Positions 8,153 to 17,669 of a stretch of DNA of 64,000 bases are shown one piece after another. A program made the translations under genes and the position numbers. The DNA is from Streptomyces aureus. Its GTDB lineage: Bacteria > Actinomycetota > Actinomycetes > Streptomycetales > Streptomycetaceae. The stretch spans positions 496,001 to 560,000 of the forward strand of contig NZ_JNZD01000004.1 in NCBI RefSeq assembly GCF_000725495.1, written 5' to 3'. Every line of letters starts with the position of its first letter. Positions within the stretch are counted from its first letter, which is position 1. The notes under the pieces are model-generated. The model ran no database searches. It was not told the DNA's origin and saw only the letters and a list, made by a program, of their open reading frames with translations.

Positions 8153-8884
8153 ATGGTCCGCACCGCGTTGCGCGCTCGTGCCACCAAGGGGGGCCGGAAA
8201 CCGGCGGCCAAGCCGGGACCGGACGAGGAGAAGCCACCGGCGAAGGCGGGACGGGGCACCGGCGGTTCGAAGGCCGGGACAGGCAGGACCACGCGGAACA
8301 AGCGGGCGCCGAAGGCGGAGCGGAGCGAGCCGGCGAAACGGTGGTCGTTCCTCGGCTTCGGGAAGCCGAAGGGGGAACCCCGGCGGACGCCGAAGCGCGC
8401 GCCCGAGCCGGCCCGTGAGACCGGAGCGCTCGCGCTCCCCTTCCGGTTGCTGGCCATGCTGATCGCGTTCGCGGCCATGGTGGCGTTCGCCGTCGTCCTG
8501 GCCCGGCTGACCCTGGAGCCCTCACCGGCGTCGGCCGCGCTGATCCACAACAACCTTCACCCCGGTGACTCGCTGCGCGCCTATCTCGACCAGCCGGAGC
8601 TGCGCGACGCCGTCAAGCAGATCGGCGGGAACCTGCTGCTCGGGGTGCCCTTCGGCGTCCTGCTGCCCGTGGTGTTCCCGAGGACCCGCGGGATCCTGCG
8701 CGTCCTCGCGCTCACCGCGGTCGTGATGTTCCTCGTCGAGCTCGTCCAGGGCGCCCTCATCACCGGACGCTCCTTCGACATCGACGACGTCATCCTCAAC
8801 ACGACCGGGGCGCTGGTGGGTTACCTCCTCCTCGGCCGGCGGCTCGGCCGGGCCGTGCACCCCAGGAAGCGCCTCCGCGCCTGA
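8153..8884 (+). CDS. VanZ-like family membrane protein
   Basis: A 243-residue protein with two parts. The first 85 or so residues are a Lys-, Arg-, Pro- and Gly-rich tail likely to be disordered and cytoplasmic. The rest carries about four membrane helices with the VanZ-like pattern GGNLLLGVPFGVLLP and SFDIDDVILNTTGALVGYLLL. VanZ is linked to low-level teicoplanin resistance, but most relatives have no proven role. The ATG follows AAGGGGAGGGG. A long stem-loop ends the transcript. Confidence 0.85.
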   Translation: MVRTALRARATKGGRKPAAKPGPDEEKPPAKAGRGTGGSKAGTGRTTRNKRAPKAERSEPAKRWSFLGFGKPKGEPRRTPKRAPEPARETGALALPFRLLAMLIAFAAMVAFAVVLARLTLEPSPASAALIHNNLHPGDSLRAYLDQPELRDAVKQIGGNLLLGVPFGVLLPVVFPRTRGILRVLALTAVVMFLVELVQGALITGRSFDIDDVILNTTGALVGYLLLGRRLGRAVHPRKRLRA

Positions 8885-8890
8885 GCCACC

Positions 8891-8945
8891 GGGCGGAAGA
8901 CGCTTCCGGAGCCGGCGCTGTCGGCTCCGGAAGCGTCTTCCGCCC
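8891..8945. terminator. 24-bp stem-loop between convergent genes
   Basis: Arms 8891-8914 and 8922-8945 are perfect complements over 24 bases with a 7-base loop (GCGCTGT). It lies between the VanZ gene and a convergent small gene and can act in both directions. Confidence 0.85.
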
Positions 8946-9007
8946 CGCGCGACCGTGCCGGACACGGCGCACACCCGGGGGACGGCGGGAGCGCCCCCTG
9001 GGGCGCG

Positions 9008-9244
9008 TCAGCGCGGATACCAGGTGAGCTTGTCGCCGCCGACCCAGCGGACCACGTCCGGGTCGTCCAGGTCGTCCACCGTGATGCCGTACGCGGCCGC
9101 GTACTCCAGGACGTCGGTGATCGTCTTGGCCTCGCCGACCATCTCGCCGTCGATCTCCATGATCCGGAACGGGGGCGTGCCCGGCTGCACCCCGAGCACC
9201 ATGATCCGTGGGTGGGCGATGTGAGGGCTCGCGCTTTCGGTCAT
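9008..9244 (-). CDS. Small conserved-type hypothetical protein
   Basis: A 78-residue soluble acidic protein rich in Asp (VDDLDDPDVVRWVGGDKLTWYP). I do not recognise the family, but the codon pattern is coding and the length and composition fit small streptomycete proteins of unknown role. The ATG at 9244 reads MTESASPHIAHPRIMVLG. It converges on the VanZ gene across the shared terminator. No paired partner gene is evident. Confidence 0.65.
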   Translation of the reverse strand: MTESASPHIAHPRIMVLGVQPGTPPFRIMEIDGEMVGEAKTITDVLEYAAAYGITVDDLDDPDVVRWVGGDKLTWYPR

Positions 9245-9498
9245 GACTAGAGCGTAAGGGCGTCACCACGCTTTCCGCTGGTCAGCGGTCGAGCGCCGGG
9301 AGCCCGGCGCCGGTGGGACCAGGTGCGGGCGTGGCGGCGGCTGTCCCGGCATTCACCCGGCCGGGTGAACAGCCCCGATCCGCACCGCCCGGGGCACGGC
9401 AAAGCCCTCCCGGTGACGTCCACCGTGCGGTCCGGCGGCGGTTGGGCAACCCTGGGGGAAGCGCCCGGCCGCCGCCGCGACCGCAGGGAGGAGTGCCG

Positions 9499-10518
9499 AT
9501 GGACCCCGTCGAGGCCCTGGACCGGATCGCGTTCCTGCTGGAGCGGAGCCTGGCGCCGACCTACCGCGTACGGGCCTTCCGCACCGCCCGGACCCTGCTC
9601 GCCGCTCTGCCCGCCGACGAGGTCCGCGAGCGCGCCGGGAACGGCACGCTGGAGTCGCTCAAGGGCATCGGCCCGAAGACCGCGCAGGTCGTGCGGGAGG
9701 CGCTGGCCGGTGAGGTGCCGGGCTATCTGGCGAAGGCCGAGCGGGAGTCCGCGGGGCCGCTCGCCGAAGGGGGCGAGGCCCTGAGGGCGCTGCTGCGCGG
9801 CGACTGCCATCTGCACTCCGACTGGTCCGACGGCGGCAGCCCCATCGAGGAGATGGGGCGTACGGCGGCCCGGCTCGGCCACGAGTGGGCGGTGCTCACC
9901 GACCACTCCCCCCGGCTGACGGTGGCGAACGGCCTGTCGCCCGAGCGACTGCGCGAGCAACTGGAGGTCGTCGCCGGGCTCAACGAACGCTGGGCCCCCT
10001 TCCGGCTGCTCACCGGCATCGAGTGCGACATCCTCGACGACGGATCGCTCGACCAGGAGCCGGAGTTGCTGGAGCGGCTGGACGTGGTGGTCGTGTCCGT
10101 GCACTCCAAACTGCGCATGGACGCGGGCCCGATGACCCGCCGCATGGTCGCCGCCGTACGCAACCCGCACGCGGACATCCTCGGCCACTGCACCGGCCGG
10201 CTGGTCCAGGGACGGGGCAGGCCCGAGTCCGCCTTCGACGCCGAGGCGGTCTTCGCCGCCTGCGCGGAGACCGGAACGGCCGTCGAGATCAACAGCCGGC
10301 CCGAGCGCCTCGACCCGCCGCGCCGGCTGCTGCGCCAGGCCGTCGACGCCGGTGTCCTGTTCTCCCTGGACACCGACGCGCACGCCCCCGGGCAGCTGGA
10401 CTGGCAGGTGTACGGGTGCGCGCGGGCCGAGGAGTGCGGGGTGCCGTCGGAGCGCGTCGTCACCACCTGGACCCTGGACCAGCTGCTCACCTGGACTCGG
10501 ACCCGCCGGACGCCGTGA
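9499..10518 (+). CDS. PHP domain phosphoesterase with HhH motif
   Basis: A 339-residue protein like the C-terminal half of bacterial family X DNA polymerases. A helix-hairpin-helix LKGIGPKTAQVVREAL (about residues 54-69) precedes a PHP domain with GDCHLHSDWSDGG (from about 100), LTDHS, VVSVHSKLRMD, GHCTGR and DTDAHAPGQLD, which hold the metal-binding His and Asp residues. The polymerase nucleotidyl-transfer core is missing, so it is a stand-alone phosphoesterase or DNA-end-processing candidate. The ATG at 9499 follows GGAGGAG. Confidence 0.85.
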   Translation: MDPVEALDRIAFLLERSLAPTYRVRAFRTARTLLAALPADEVRERAGNGTLESLKGIGPKTAQVVREALAGEVPGYLAKAERESAGPLAEGGEALRALLRGDCHLHSDWSDGGSPIEEMGRTAARLGHEWAVLTDHSPRLTVANGLSPERLREQLEVVAGLNERWAPFRLLTGIECDILDDGSLDQEPELLERLDVVVVSVHSKLRMDAGPMTRRMVAAVRNPHADILGHCTGRLVQGRGRPESAFDAEAVFAACAETGTAVEINSRPERLDPPRRLLRQAVDAGVLFSLDTDAHAPGQLDWQVYGCARAEECGVPSERVVTTWTLDQLLTWTRTRRTP

Positions 10519-10585
10519 CACACGTCACCGCCCGGGCCTCCGCTCCCGGGAACACCCACCGGTAGTTACCCGTTGAACAAACCGT

Positions 10586-10622
10586 GGGCCCCGGCCGAGA
10601 TTCCCCCGTCCGGCCGGGGCCC
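10586..10622 (+). terminator. Stem-loop after PHP gene
   Basis: GGGCCCCGGCCG (10586-10597) pairs perfectly with CGGCCGGGGCCC (10611-10622) around a 13-base loop. Confidence 0.65.
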
Positions 10623-10667
10623 CATCGCTGCCCGGGGACATGTTCGCCCCGCCGGGGACGTGTCCGC

Positions 10668-10698
10668 TTGACTTCGAGTCCGCTCCAGTTCGTAGCGT
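10668..10698 (+). promoter_or_regulatory. Candidate leaderless promoter for the SDR gene
   Basis: TTGACT (10668-10673) and TAGCGT (10693-10698) have a spacer of 19 bases. The -10-like box ends seven bases before the ATG at 10706, and no Shine-Dalgarno is present, so the transcript may start at the ATG. The call rests on spacing only. Confidence 0.35.
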
Positions 10699-10705
10699 GC
10701 GGGAC

Positions 10706-11665
10706 ATGAGCACTGCACAGCACAAGATCGGTTCGGGATTCGGCGCACGGAGCACCGCGGAGGAGGTCCTGGCCGGGATCGACCTCTCGGGGAAGCTCGC
10801 GATCGTCACGGGCGGGTACTCGGGTCTCGGCCTGGAGACCACCCGGGCGCTGGCCGGGGCGGGCGCCCATGTCGTGGTACCGGCGCGCCGCCCGTCGACC
10901 GCGCGCGAGGCACTGGCGGACATCGAGGGCACCGAGACCGACGAGCTCGACCTCGGCGACCTGGACAGCGTGCGCGCCTTCGCCGAGCGGTTCCTCGCCT
11001 CGGGCCGCACCGTCGACATCGTCATCGACAGCGCCGGGATCATGGCCTGCCCCGAGACTCGGGTCGGCCCCGGCTGGGAGGCCCAGTTCGCGACCAATCA
11101 TCTCGGCCACTTCGCGCTGGTCAACCGGCTCTGGCCGGCGATCGCGCCGGGCGGCGCCCGGGTCGTGTCCGTGTCCTCCGCGGGCCACCACTACTCCGGC
11201 ATCCGCTGGGACGACGTGCACTGGCGGACGGGCTACGACAAGTGGGAGGCCTACGGTCAGGCGAAGACGGCGAACGTGCTGTTCGCCGTGGAACTCGACC
11301 GCAGGGGACGGGACTTCGGCGTCCGGGCCTTCGCGCTGCACCCCGGCGGCATCCTCACCCCGCTCCAGCGGCACCTGCCCCGGCAGGAGATGGTCGAGCG
11401 CGGCTGGATCGACGAGGACGGCAAGCCGCTGAACCCGGAGGGCTTCAAGACGCCCGAGCAGGGCGCGGCCACCCAGGTGTGGGCCGCGACCTCACCGATG
11501 CTCGACGGCATGGGCGGGGTGTACTGCGAGGACTGCGACATCGCCGAGCCCGCTCCGGCGGACGGCGGCCGGACCGGAGTCCGCGACTGGGCCACCGACC
11601 CCGAACAGGCTTCCCGGCTCTGGGAGTTGTCCGCCGAGCTGACCGGGGTGAACGCCTTCGCCTGA
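10706..11665 (+). CDS. Short-chain dehydrogenase/reductase
   Basis: A 319-residue SDR of the retinol dehydrogenase-like type. The cofactor motif is VTGGYSGLG (about residues 37-45), the catalytic Ser lies in VSVSSAGHH and the Tyr/Lys pair in YGQAK. It should oxidise or reduce an alcohol or ketone with NAD(P) in the cytoplasm; the substrate is unknown. The ATG at 10706 lacks an obvious ribosome site. An in-frame ATG at 10640 would add 22 residues that do not look conserved. Confidence 0.85.
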   Translation: MSTAQHKIGSGFGARSTAEEVLAGIDLSGKLAIVTGGYSGLGLETTRALAGAGAHVVVPARRPSTAREALADIEGTETDELDLGDLDSVRAFAERFLASGRTVDIVIDSAGIMACPETRVGPGWEAQFATNHLGHFALVNRLWPAIAPGGARVVSVSSAGHHYSGIRWDDVHWRTGYDKWEAYGQAKTANVLFAVELDRRGRDFGVRAFALHPGGILTPLQRHLPRQEMVERGWIDEDGKPLNPEGFKTPEQGAATQVWAATSPMLDGMGGVYCEDCDIAEPAPADGGRTGVRDWATDPEQASRLWELSAELTGVNAFA

Positions 11666-11791
11666 GCCGCCCGGTCGCGCGTGGCAGGTGGCGGGCGGCG
11701 GGTCCCGGTCACGATGTTCGCGTGTGCCGGGGGGCGAGGGTCACGGTCGTGACGGTCCCGTGGGCGGCTGTCGCGGGCCGCGGTCGTGACC

Positions 11792-11842
11792 GTCGCATGG
11801 GCGGCGATCGCGTGGGCAGCGGTCGCATGTGCGGCGGTCGCG
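11792..11842. repeat. 15-bp degenerate tandem repeat
   Basis: Three units, GTCGCATGGGCGGCG, ATCGCGTGGGCAGCG and GTCGCATGTGCGGCG, follow one another, with the start of a fourth. They lie just after the stop of the convergent alpha/beta hydrolase. There is no sign of function. Confidence 0.6.
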
Positions 11843-11857
11843 CCCCGGCGGGACCGC

Positions 11858-12691
11858 TCACGCACCGGTCATGAACTCCCGCAGATCCGCGGTGAGCCGG
11901 TCGCGGTGCGTGGCGAACAGGCCGTGTCCGGCGTTCTCGTAGACCTTGAGCGTGCTGTCGGGCAGCAGCTCCGCGGCCCGGCGGCCGGTCAGCTCCAGCG
12001 GGGCCGAGGCGTCGTGCGTGCCGTGCACGACGAGGGCGGGCAGATCGAGCTTCGCCAGCTCGGGCGCGACGTCCAGGGTGACGACGAGGTCGCCGAGGGC
12101 GGCCCCGGCCCGGGCGGTGGCGCCGTGACAGCGGTCGACCATGGACCGTACGTAGGCCGCGGAGAGTTCGTTGCCGGGCAGGCCGAGGGCGAAGAACGCG
12201 TCGGCGCCGTCCTCGAAGAACGCGGCCCGGTCCTGGCGGAACGCCCGGTTGCCCGCCTCGACGAGGGCCGGGTCGACGCCCCCGGGGTGGTTCGCGGACC
12301 GTACCGGGCCCGGCGCCATCCCGGCGACCAGCGCCACGCGCGCCACCCGCTCCACCCCGTGCCGGGTCAGACAGCGGACGACCTCGGCGGCCCCGAGGGA
12401 GTGCCCGACCAGGGTGACCTCGCGCAGATCGAGGTGCCGCAGCAGCCCGTCGACGTCGTCGGCGAGGCTGTCGAGGTCGAATCCTCCCCAGACGTCGTCG
12501 GACCTGCCGTGCCCGCGCCGGTCGAACCCGACGCACCGGAAGCCGGCCTCGGCGAGCGGCAGCATCTGGTACTCCCACATCTCGGTGCCGAAGTAGGAGC
12601 TGTTGACGAAGACGACGACCCGGCCCGTGGCGGGGCCGTAGTCGACGAAGTGCAGCCGGGCACCGTCGACGGGGCTCGCGAAGTACGGCAT
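11858..12691 (-). CDS. Alpha/beta hydrolase
   Basis: A 277-residue alpha/beta hydrolase. The nucleophile elbow is GHSLGA (about residues 95-100), the acid is probably the Asp in VHGTHDAS and the base the His in NAGHGLF. VNSSYFGTEMWEYQ gives the oxyanion region. The closest general class is the non-haem chloroperoxidase/esterase group. It stands alone on the minus strand, with 246 bases between it and the ROK regulator in which I see no feature. The substrate is unknown. Confidence 0.85.
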   Translation of the reverse strand: MPYFASPVDGARLHFVDYGPATGRVVVFVNSSYFGTEMWEYQMLPLAEAGFRCVGFDRRGHGRSDDVWGGFDLDSLADDVDGLLRHLDLREVTLVGHSLGAAEVVRCLTRHGVERVARVALVAGMAPGPVRSANHPGGVDPALVEAGNRAFRQDRAAFFEDGADAFFALGLPGNELSAAYVRSMVDRCHGATARAGAALGDLVVTLDVAPELAKLDLPALVVHGTHDASAPLELTGRRAAELLPDSTLKVYENAGHGLFATHRDRLTADLREFMTGA

Positions 12692-12937
12692 GGGTCCTCC
12701 CGGGATCCGGTGGTACGAGGGGCGGTGTCTCTGTGCCCTTCATGCTTCCGGGAGGCGGTGCCGGCGTCGATTACCCCGGAGGTCATGTGCCCCGGAGGCC
12801 CCGCCCGGCGGACGTCGGGTGCCGCGGTGCCGCGGTGCCGGGCGCCGCCAAGGTCGGGCGCCGCAGGGCCCGCGCGCCACCGCGGTCGCGCACCGGCGAG
12901 CCGGACGCCCCGGACACCGGACCGGCGCCGGAGCGGG

Positions 12938-14260
12938 TCAGTGCGGTGTCCGCTCCTCAAGGGCCGTGCGCCAGGCCGGGGACGGTCCCGTGGGCGCGGG
13001 TTCCTCGCGCCGGCCGCCGCGGGCGAAGAAGTCGGCCAGCGGCAGGATCGCGGCGCCGACCGTGACGGCGTCGGGGCCGAGGCGCCCGAGGTCCACGGTG
13101 ACGTGCTGGGCCGGGTAGCGCAGGGCGTACGAGGAGGCGTAGCGGCGCACGGCGGGCAGGAACCGGGAGCCGAGCTGGAGGCCGGCCCAGCCGCCGATGA
13201 GGATGCGCTCGGGCTGGAAGAGGTTGATCAGGTCGGAGAGGCCCGCGCCGAGGTATTCCGCGGTCTCCTCCAGGACCGCGAGCGCGACGAGGTCGGGTTC
13301 GGTGCCCTCGGGCGGATAGGCGGCGGCGAGCATCGCGGTGAGCGCGGTCTCCTCGTCGGTGCCCTCCGGGGGCCGCCCGCCCTCCTCGAGCCAGCGGTCG
13401 AGCAGCGCCTCGGCACCCGCGTAGGCCTCCAGGCAGCCGAGGGAGCCGCAGCGGCAGCGCCGGCCCCGGACGCGGACGGTCAGGTGCCCCCACTCGACGG
13501 ACCGGCCGTTCTCGACGTCCTCGGTGACGAGCGAGGCGCCCACGCCGGAGCCGAAGAGCACGACCACCGCGTTGCGGGCCCCGCGGCCGGCACCGAACCA
13601 CATCTCGGCCTGGCCGAGCGTGCGGGCGCCGTTGTCCGCGAAGTACGGCACGGTGTCGGGGAGTTCGCAGGCGGAGCGGAGCAGGGACTCGAGCGGGACG
13701 GCGTCCCAGCCGATGGTCTGGCCGTGCACGACGGCGCCGCGCTCGGGCGTGCGGGCGACGATGCCGGGAACGCCTATGCCGACGCCGAGGAGCCGTTCGG
13801 GGGCGATGTCAGCGGCGGCGAGGACCTCGGCGATGCCGTCGCGGATGTGGCCGACGATGACGTCGACGTCGTACTCCCGGCCCCTGAGCGGCCGGTCGGC
13901 CTCGTACCCGTGGCGCTCCAACGGCCGTTCCGCGCGGGCGAGTTCGGTGAGGGTCAGGTCGAACAGCTCGATGCGGACCCGGGTCTCGCCGACGTCGACG
14001 CCGATCATGTGGCCGCTGCCGGGCACGACGCGCAGCAGGGTGCGGGGGCGGCCGCCGTCGGAGTCGACGCTTCCGGCCTCCTCGACGAGACCGTCGGCGA
14101 CTAGCTCGGCGACGACGTTGCTGATGGATCCGGAACTCAGTCCGGTCGCCGGACCGAGTTCGTAGCGGCTCATCGGCCCGTCGAAATACAACCGTTGTAG
14201 TACGGCGGTCCGGTTGCCCCGCCGCAGGTCACGCACTGTCCGCCCGTTCCGGCCCGCCAT
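12938..14260 (-). CDS. ROK family sugar-responsive repressor
   Basis: A 440-residue ROK regulator. An N-terminal winged helix-turn-helix (about residues 15-75, MSRYELGPATGLSSGSISNVV) precedes a sugar-kinase-like domain with GVDVGETRVRIELFD and the zinc-binding signature CRCGSLGCLEAYAG. The kinase Asp region GIGVPGIV is kept. Regulators of this sort repress sugar uptake operons and are released by the sugar or its phosphate. It is divergent from the ABC importer/beta-glucosidase operon and is its probable repressor. GGGA before the ATG at 14260 serves as ribosome site. Confidence 0.9.
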   Translation of the reverse strand: MAGRNGRTVRDLRRGNRTAVLQRLYFDGPMSRYELGPATGLSSGSISNVVAELVADGLVEEAGSVDSDGGRPRTLLRVVPGSGHMIGVDVGETRVRIELFDLTLTELARAERPLERHGYEADRPLRGREYDVDVIVGHIRDGIAEVLAAADIAPERLLGVGIGVPGIVARTPERGAVVHGQTIGWDAVPLESLLRSACELPDTVPYFADNGARTLGQAEMWFGAGRGARNAVVVLFGSGVGASLVTEDVENGRSVEWGHLTVRVRGRRCRCGSLGCLEAYAGAEALLDRWLEEGGRPPEGTDEETALTAMLAAAYPPEGTEPDLVALAVLEETAEYLGAGLSDLINLFQPERILIGGWAGLQLGSRFLPAVRRYASSYALRYPAQHVTVDLGRLGPDAVTVGAAILPLADFFARGGRREEPAPTGPSPAWRTALEERTPH

Positions 14261-14311
14261 GTGATGTCCCTTCCAACCTGCCCGACCTGCAAGATACCCC
14301 TGCGCGATCCC

Positions 14312-14356
14312 TTGACGCGACTTTCTTCGGGGTCTTAACTCACGTCCTAAATTAAG
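14312..14356 (+). promoter_or_regulatory. Promoter and ROK operator of the sugar operon
   Basis: TTGACG (14312-14317) and TTAACT (14335-14340) are separated by 17 bases, close to the vegetative consensus. A 23-base dyad from 14334 to 14356, with outer arms CTTAA and TTAAG, covers the -10 box, so a bound repressor would block RNA polymerase. It lies 71 bases before the binding-protein start. Confidence 0.65.
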
Positions 14357-14427
14357 CCATGAGGGCCGTTCGGGAAATGAACCCGGGCGCCGTCATCGCT
14401 CCCTCCGGGAAAGGGACAGAAGCAGCC

Positions 14428-15741
14428 ATGCGCAGAATCCGAGCCGCGGCCGCCGGTGCGGTCACCATCACCCTGCTCACCGCCGCGACCGCCTGTGGCG
14501 GCGGCTCGTCGGACGGCGGGTCCAACGCCTCGCCGAAGACGCTCACGTACTGGGCGTCCAACCAGGGTGCCAGCATCGAGATCGACAAGAAGACGCTCGC
14601 CCCCGAGCTGGCGAAGTTCGAGAAGCAGACCGGCATCAAGGTGAAGCTGGAGGTCGTGCCCTGGTCCGACCTGCTGAACCGCATCCTGACGGCCACCACC
14701 TCGGGCCAGGGCCCGGACGTCCTCAACATAGGCAACACCTGGAGCGCCTCGCTCCAGGCCACCGGCGCGCTGCTGCCCTGGGACGCGAAGAACTTCGACA
14801 AGATCGGCGGCAAGGACCGCTTCGTCGACTCCGCGCTCGGCTCGACCGGCGCCGAGGGCAAGGACCCCGCCGCGGTCCCGCTGTACTCGATGGCGTACGC
14901 GCTCTACTACAACAAGCAGATGTTCGCCGACGCCGGCATCAAGAACCCGCCGGCCACCTGGGACGAGCTGATCGCCGACGGCAAGAAGATCTCGAAGAAC
15001 GGCAAGTGGGGCCTCGGCGCCGAGGGTTCGAACGCCTCGGAGAACATCCACCACGCCTTCGTCTTCGCCAAGCAGCACGGAGCCGACTTCTTCACCGCCG
15101 ACGGCAAGGCCGACTTCACCAACGACGGGGTCGTCGCCGCGGTCAAGCAGTACGTCGACCTGATGGCGAAGGACAAGATCATCGCCCCGGGCAACGCCGA
15201 GTACGCCCAGAACCAGTCGGTGAGCGACTTCGCCAAGGGCAAGAACGCGATGCTGCTGTGGCAGTCCGCGGCCGCCAACCTCAAGTCGCAGGGCATGGCC
15301 GACGACGCGTACGGGATCGCCCCGGTGCCCGTGCAGTCCGGCACCCCGGGCACGGGCACGAACGTCAACTCGATGGTCGCCGGCATCAACCTCGCGGTGT
15401 TCAAGAACACCAAGAACCTCGACGGCGCCACGAAGTTCGTGAAGTTCATGACCAGTGACGCCGAGCAGAAGATCCTCAACGGCGCCTACACCTCGATCCC
15501 GCCGGTCAAGACCGCCCAGACGGACACCGCGTTCAACTCCCCCTCGAACGCGGTTCTGAAGGACACCCTGGCCAAGAGCGCGGCGGCGCTGCCGCAGGTC
15601 GCCGACGAGTCCCAGTTCGAGACGGCTGTGGGCACGGCCATCAAGGGCCTGTTCGCCGACGCGGCCGGCGGACGCGCGGTGACCACCGCGTCGGTGAAGG
15701 CGGCGCTCGAGAAGGCCCAGCAGCAGATGCCGAAGAAGTGA
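14428..15741 (+). CDS. Sugar ABC transporter substrate-binding lipoprotein
   Basis: A 437-residue extracellular solute-binding protein (family 1). The signal peptide ends in the lipobox TAATAC, so the mature protein is a lipoprotein on the outer membrane face. Ligand-binding lobes follow with typical GIKVKLEVVPWSDLLNRI and GPDVLNIGNTWSA stretches. It delivers an oligosaccharide, perhaps a beta-glucoside, to the two permeases next to it. That ligand is inferred from the GH1 enzyme in the operon. No ATPase gene is present; streptomycete sugar importers of this class usually share the MsiK ATPase. Confidence 0.9.
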   Translation: MRRIRAAAAGAVTITLLTAATACGGGSSDGGSNASPKTLTYWASNQGASIEIDKKTLAPELAKFEKQTGIKVKLEVVPWSDLLNRILTATTSGQGPDVLNIGNTWSASLQATGALLPWDAKNFDKIGGKDRFVDSALGSTGAEGKDPAAVPLYSMAYALYYNKQMFADAGIKNPPATWDELIADGKKISKNGKWGLGAEGSNASENIHHAFVFAKQHGADFFTADGKADFTNDGVVAAVKQYVDLMAKDKIIAPGNAEYAQNQSVSDFAKGKNAMLLWQSAAANLKSQGMADDAYGIAPVPVQSGTPGTGTNVNSMVAGINLAVFKNTKNLDGATKFVKFMTSDAEQKILNGAYTSIPPVKTAQTDTAFNSPSNAVLKDTLAKSAAALPQVADESQFETAVGTAIKGLFADAAGGRAVTTASVKAALEKAQQQMPKK

Positions 15742-16757
15742 GTGCGGACACCCTCATGACCACCACGACCGCCGCTTCCGCCGAACCCGGCGAGCGGACG
15801 GTGCGCAAGAGCTCCCCCGGTGCGGCGCGCGGCCCGCGCCGCACCGGGCGGATCAAGCGCATCGGCCTCCCCTACCTGCTACTCCTGCCCGCGCTGGTGC
15901 TCGAACTCCTGGTGCACCTGGTGCCGATGGTGATCGGCATCGTGATGAGCTTCAAGGAGCTCACCCAGTTCTACATCCGCGACTGGGGCACGGCGCCCTG
16001 GGCCGGCTTCGACAACTACTCGGTGTCGGTGCACTTCGACGAGCCCGTCGGCGAGGCGCTGCTGCACTCGTTCTTCGTCACCATCGGCTTCACCCTGCTC
16101 TCGGTGGGCCTGTGCTGGCTGATCGGCACGGCCGCAGCGATCTACATGCAGGACAACTTCGTGGGGCGGGGTGTGCTGCGGGCCCTGTTCCTGGTCCCGT
16201 ACGCGCTGCCCGTCTACGCGGCCGTGATCACCTGGGTGTTCATGTTCCAGCACGACAACGGCCTGGTGAACCACGTCCTGCACGACCAGCTCGGCATCAC
16301 CGACAAGCCGTCGTTCTGGCTGATCGGCGACAACAGCTTCTACGCCCTGCTGACCGTGTCCGTCTGGAAGGGCTGGCCGTTCGCCTTCCTGATCGTCATG
16401 GCCGGCCTGCAGAACATCCCGGGCGAGCTGTACGAGGCCGCCGCCCTCGACGGCGCCGGCCTGTGGCAGCAGCTGCGCCGCATCACCCTGCCGTCGCTCA
16501 GGCCGGTCAACCAGGTGCTGGTGCTGGTGCTGTTCCTGTGGACGTTCAACGACTTCAACACGCCGTTCGTCCTGTTCGGCAAGACCGCCCCGGAGTCGGC
16601 GGACCTCATCTCGGTCCACATCTACCAGGCGTCCTTCGTCACCTGGAACTTCGGCACCGGCTCGGCGATGTCCGTGCTGCTGCTGCTCTTCCTGCTCGTG
16701 GTGACCGGCGTCTACCTGCTGCTGACCTCCCGGGGAAGGAAGACGGCCGATGTCTAG
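15738..16757 (+). CDS. Sugar ABC transporter permease, MalF-like
   Basis: A 339-residue permease with six predicted membrane helices after a 45-residue basic cytoplasmic tail. The EAA loop, which contacts the ATPase, reads ELYEAAALDGAGLWQQLRRITLP. The GTG at 15738 overlaps the previous stop (GTGA); an ATG at 15756 is an alternative. It forms the membrane channel with the next gene product. Confidence 0.9.
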   Translation: MSADTLMTTTTAASAEPGERTVRKSSPGAARGPRRTGRIKRIGLPYLLLLPALVLELLVHLVPMVIGIVMSFKELTQFYIRDWGTAPWAGFDNYSVSVHFDEPVGEALLHSFFVTIGFTLLSVGLCWLIGTAAAIYMQDNFVGRGVLRALFLVPYALPVYAAVITWVFMFQHDNGLVNHVLHDQLGITDKPSFWLIGDNSFYALLTVSVWKGWPFAFLIVMAGLQNIPGELYEAAALDGAGLWQQLRRITLPSLRPVNQVLVLVLFLWTFNDFNTPFVLFGKTAPESADLISVHIYQASFVTWNFGTGSAMSVLLLLFLLVVTGVYLLLTSRGRKTADV

Positions 16758-17622
16758 CACCTCCACCACGCCCCGCTCCCCGATGGCCCCGCCGCGGTCC
16801 TTCCTGTGGTCCCGGCGGATCTTCCTCACCGCGCTCACGGGCTTCGTCCTGGTGCCCGTCTACGTCATGGTCTCCAGCTCGCTGAAGCCGCTCGCGGACG
16901 TGTCGGGGAAGTTCCGCTGGATCCCGAGCGGGCTGACCCTGCGGCCGTACGTCGACATCTGGTCGACCGTGCCGCTGGCGAAGTACTTCGTGAACTCGCT
17001 GATCGTGGCGGGCGCGGCCACGGCCTGCTCGGTCGTGATCGCCGTGTTCTCCGCGTACGCCGTCAGCCGCTACAACTTCCGCGGCAAGCGCGTCTTCACG
17101 GTCACCGTGCTGTCCACCCAGATGTTCCCCGGCATCCTGTTCCTGCTGCCGCTGTTCCTGATCTACGTGAACATCGGCAACGCCACCGGCATCGCGCTGT
17201 TCGGCTCGCGCGGCGGTCTGATCCTCACGTATCTGACCTTCTCGCTGCCGTTCTCGATCTGGATGCTGATCGGGTACTTCGACTCGGTGCCGCGCGATCT
17301 CGACGAGGCGGCGCTGGTGGACGGCTGCGGGCCGCTCGGGGCGCTGTTCCGGGTCGTCGTGCCCGCGGCGATCCCCGGCATCGTCGCGGTCGCCGTCTAC
17401 GCCTTCATGACGGCCTGGGGCGAAGTGCTGTTCGCGTCGGTGATGACCAACGACGCCACCCGCACCCTCGCCGTCGGCCTCCAGGGCTACTCCACGCTCA
17501 ACGACGTGTACTGGAACCAGATCATGGCCGCCTCGCTGGTCGTCAGCGTCCCCGTGGTGGCCGGCTTCCTGCTGCTCCAGCGCTATCTCGTCGCCGGTCT
17601 CACGGCGGGAGCGGTCAAGTGA
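16750..17622 (+). CDS. Sugar ABC transporter permease, MalG-like
   Basis: A 290-residue permease with six predicted membrane helices. The EAA loop is [20 protein letters not shown]. It overlaps the preceding permease by eight bases and has GGAAGGAAG in front of its ATG, so the two subunits should be made in equal amounts. The stop overlaps a possible GTG start of the beta-glucosidase gene. Confidence 0.9.
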   Translation: MSSTSTTPRSPMAPPRSFLWSRRIFLTALTGFVLVPVYVMVSSSLKPLADVSGKFRWIPSGLTLRPYVDIWSTVPLAKYFVNSLIVAGAATACSVVIAVFSAYAVSRYNFRGKRVFTVTVLSTQMFPGILFLLPLFLIYVNIGNATGIALFGSRGGLILTYLTFSLPFSIWMLIGYFDSVPRDLDEAALVDGCGPLGALFRVVVPAAIPGIVAVAVYAFMTAWGEVLFASVMTNDATRTLAVGLQGYSTLNDVYWNQIMAASLVVSVPVVAGFLLLQRYLVAGLTAGAVK

Positions 17623-17669
17623 CCGGCCCCGCCGAGGACATCGACTCCATTGACGACGAAGGGACTTCA

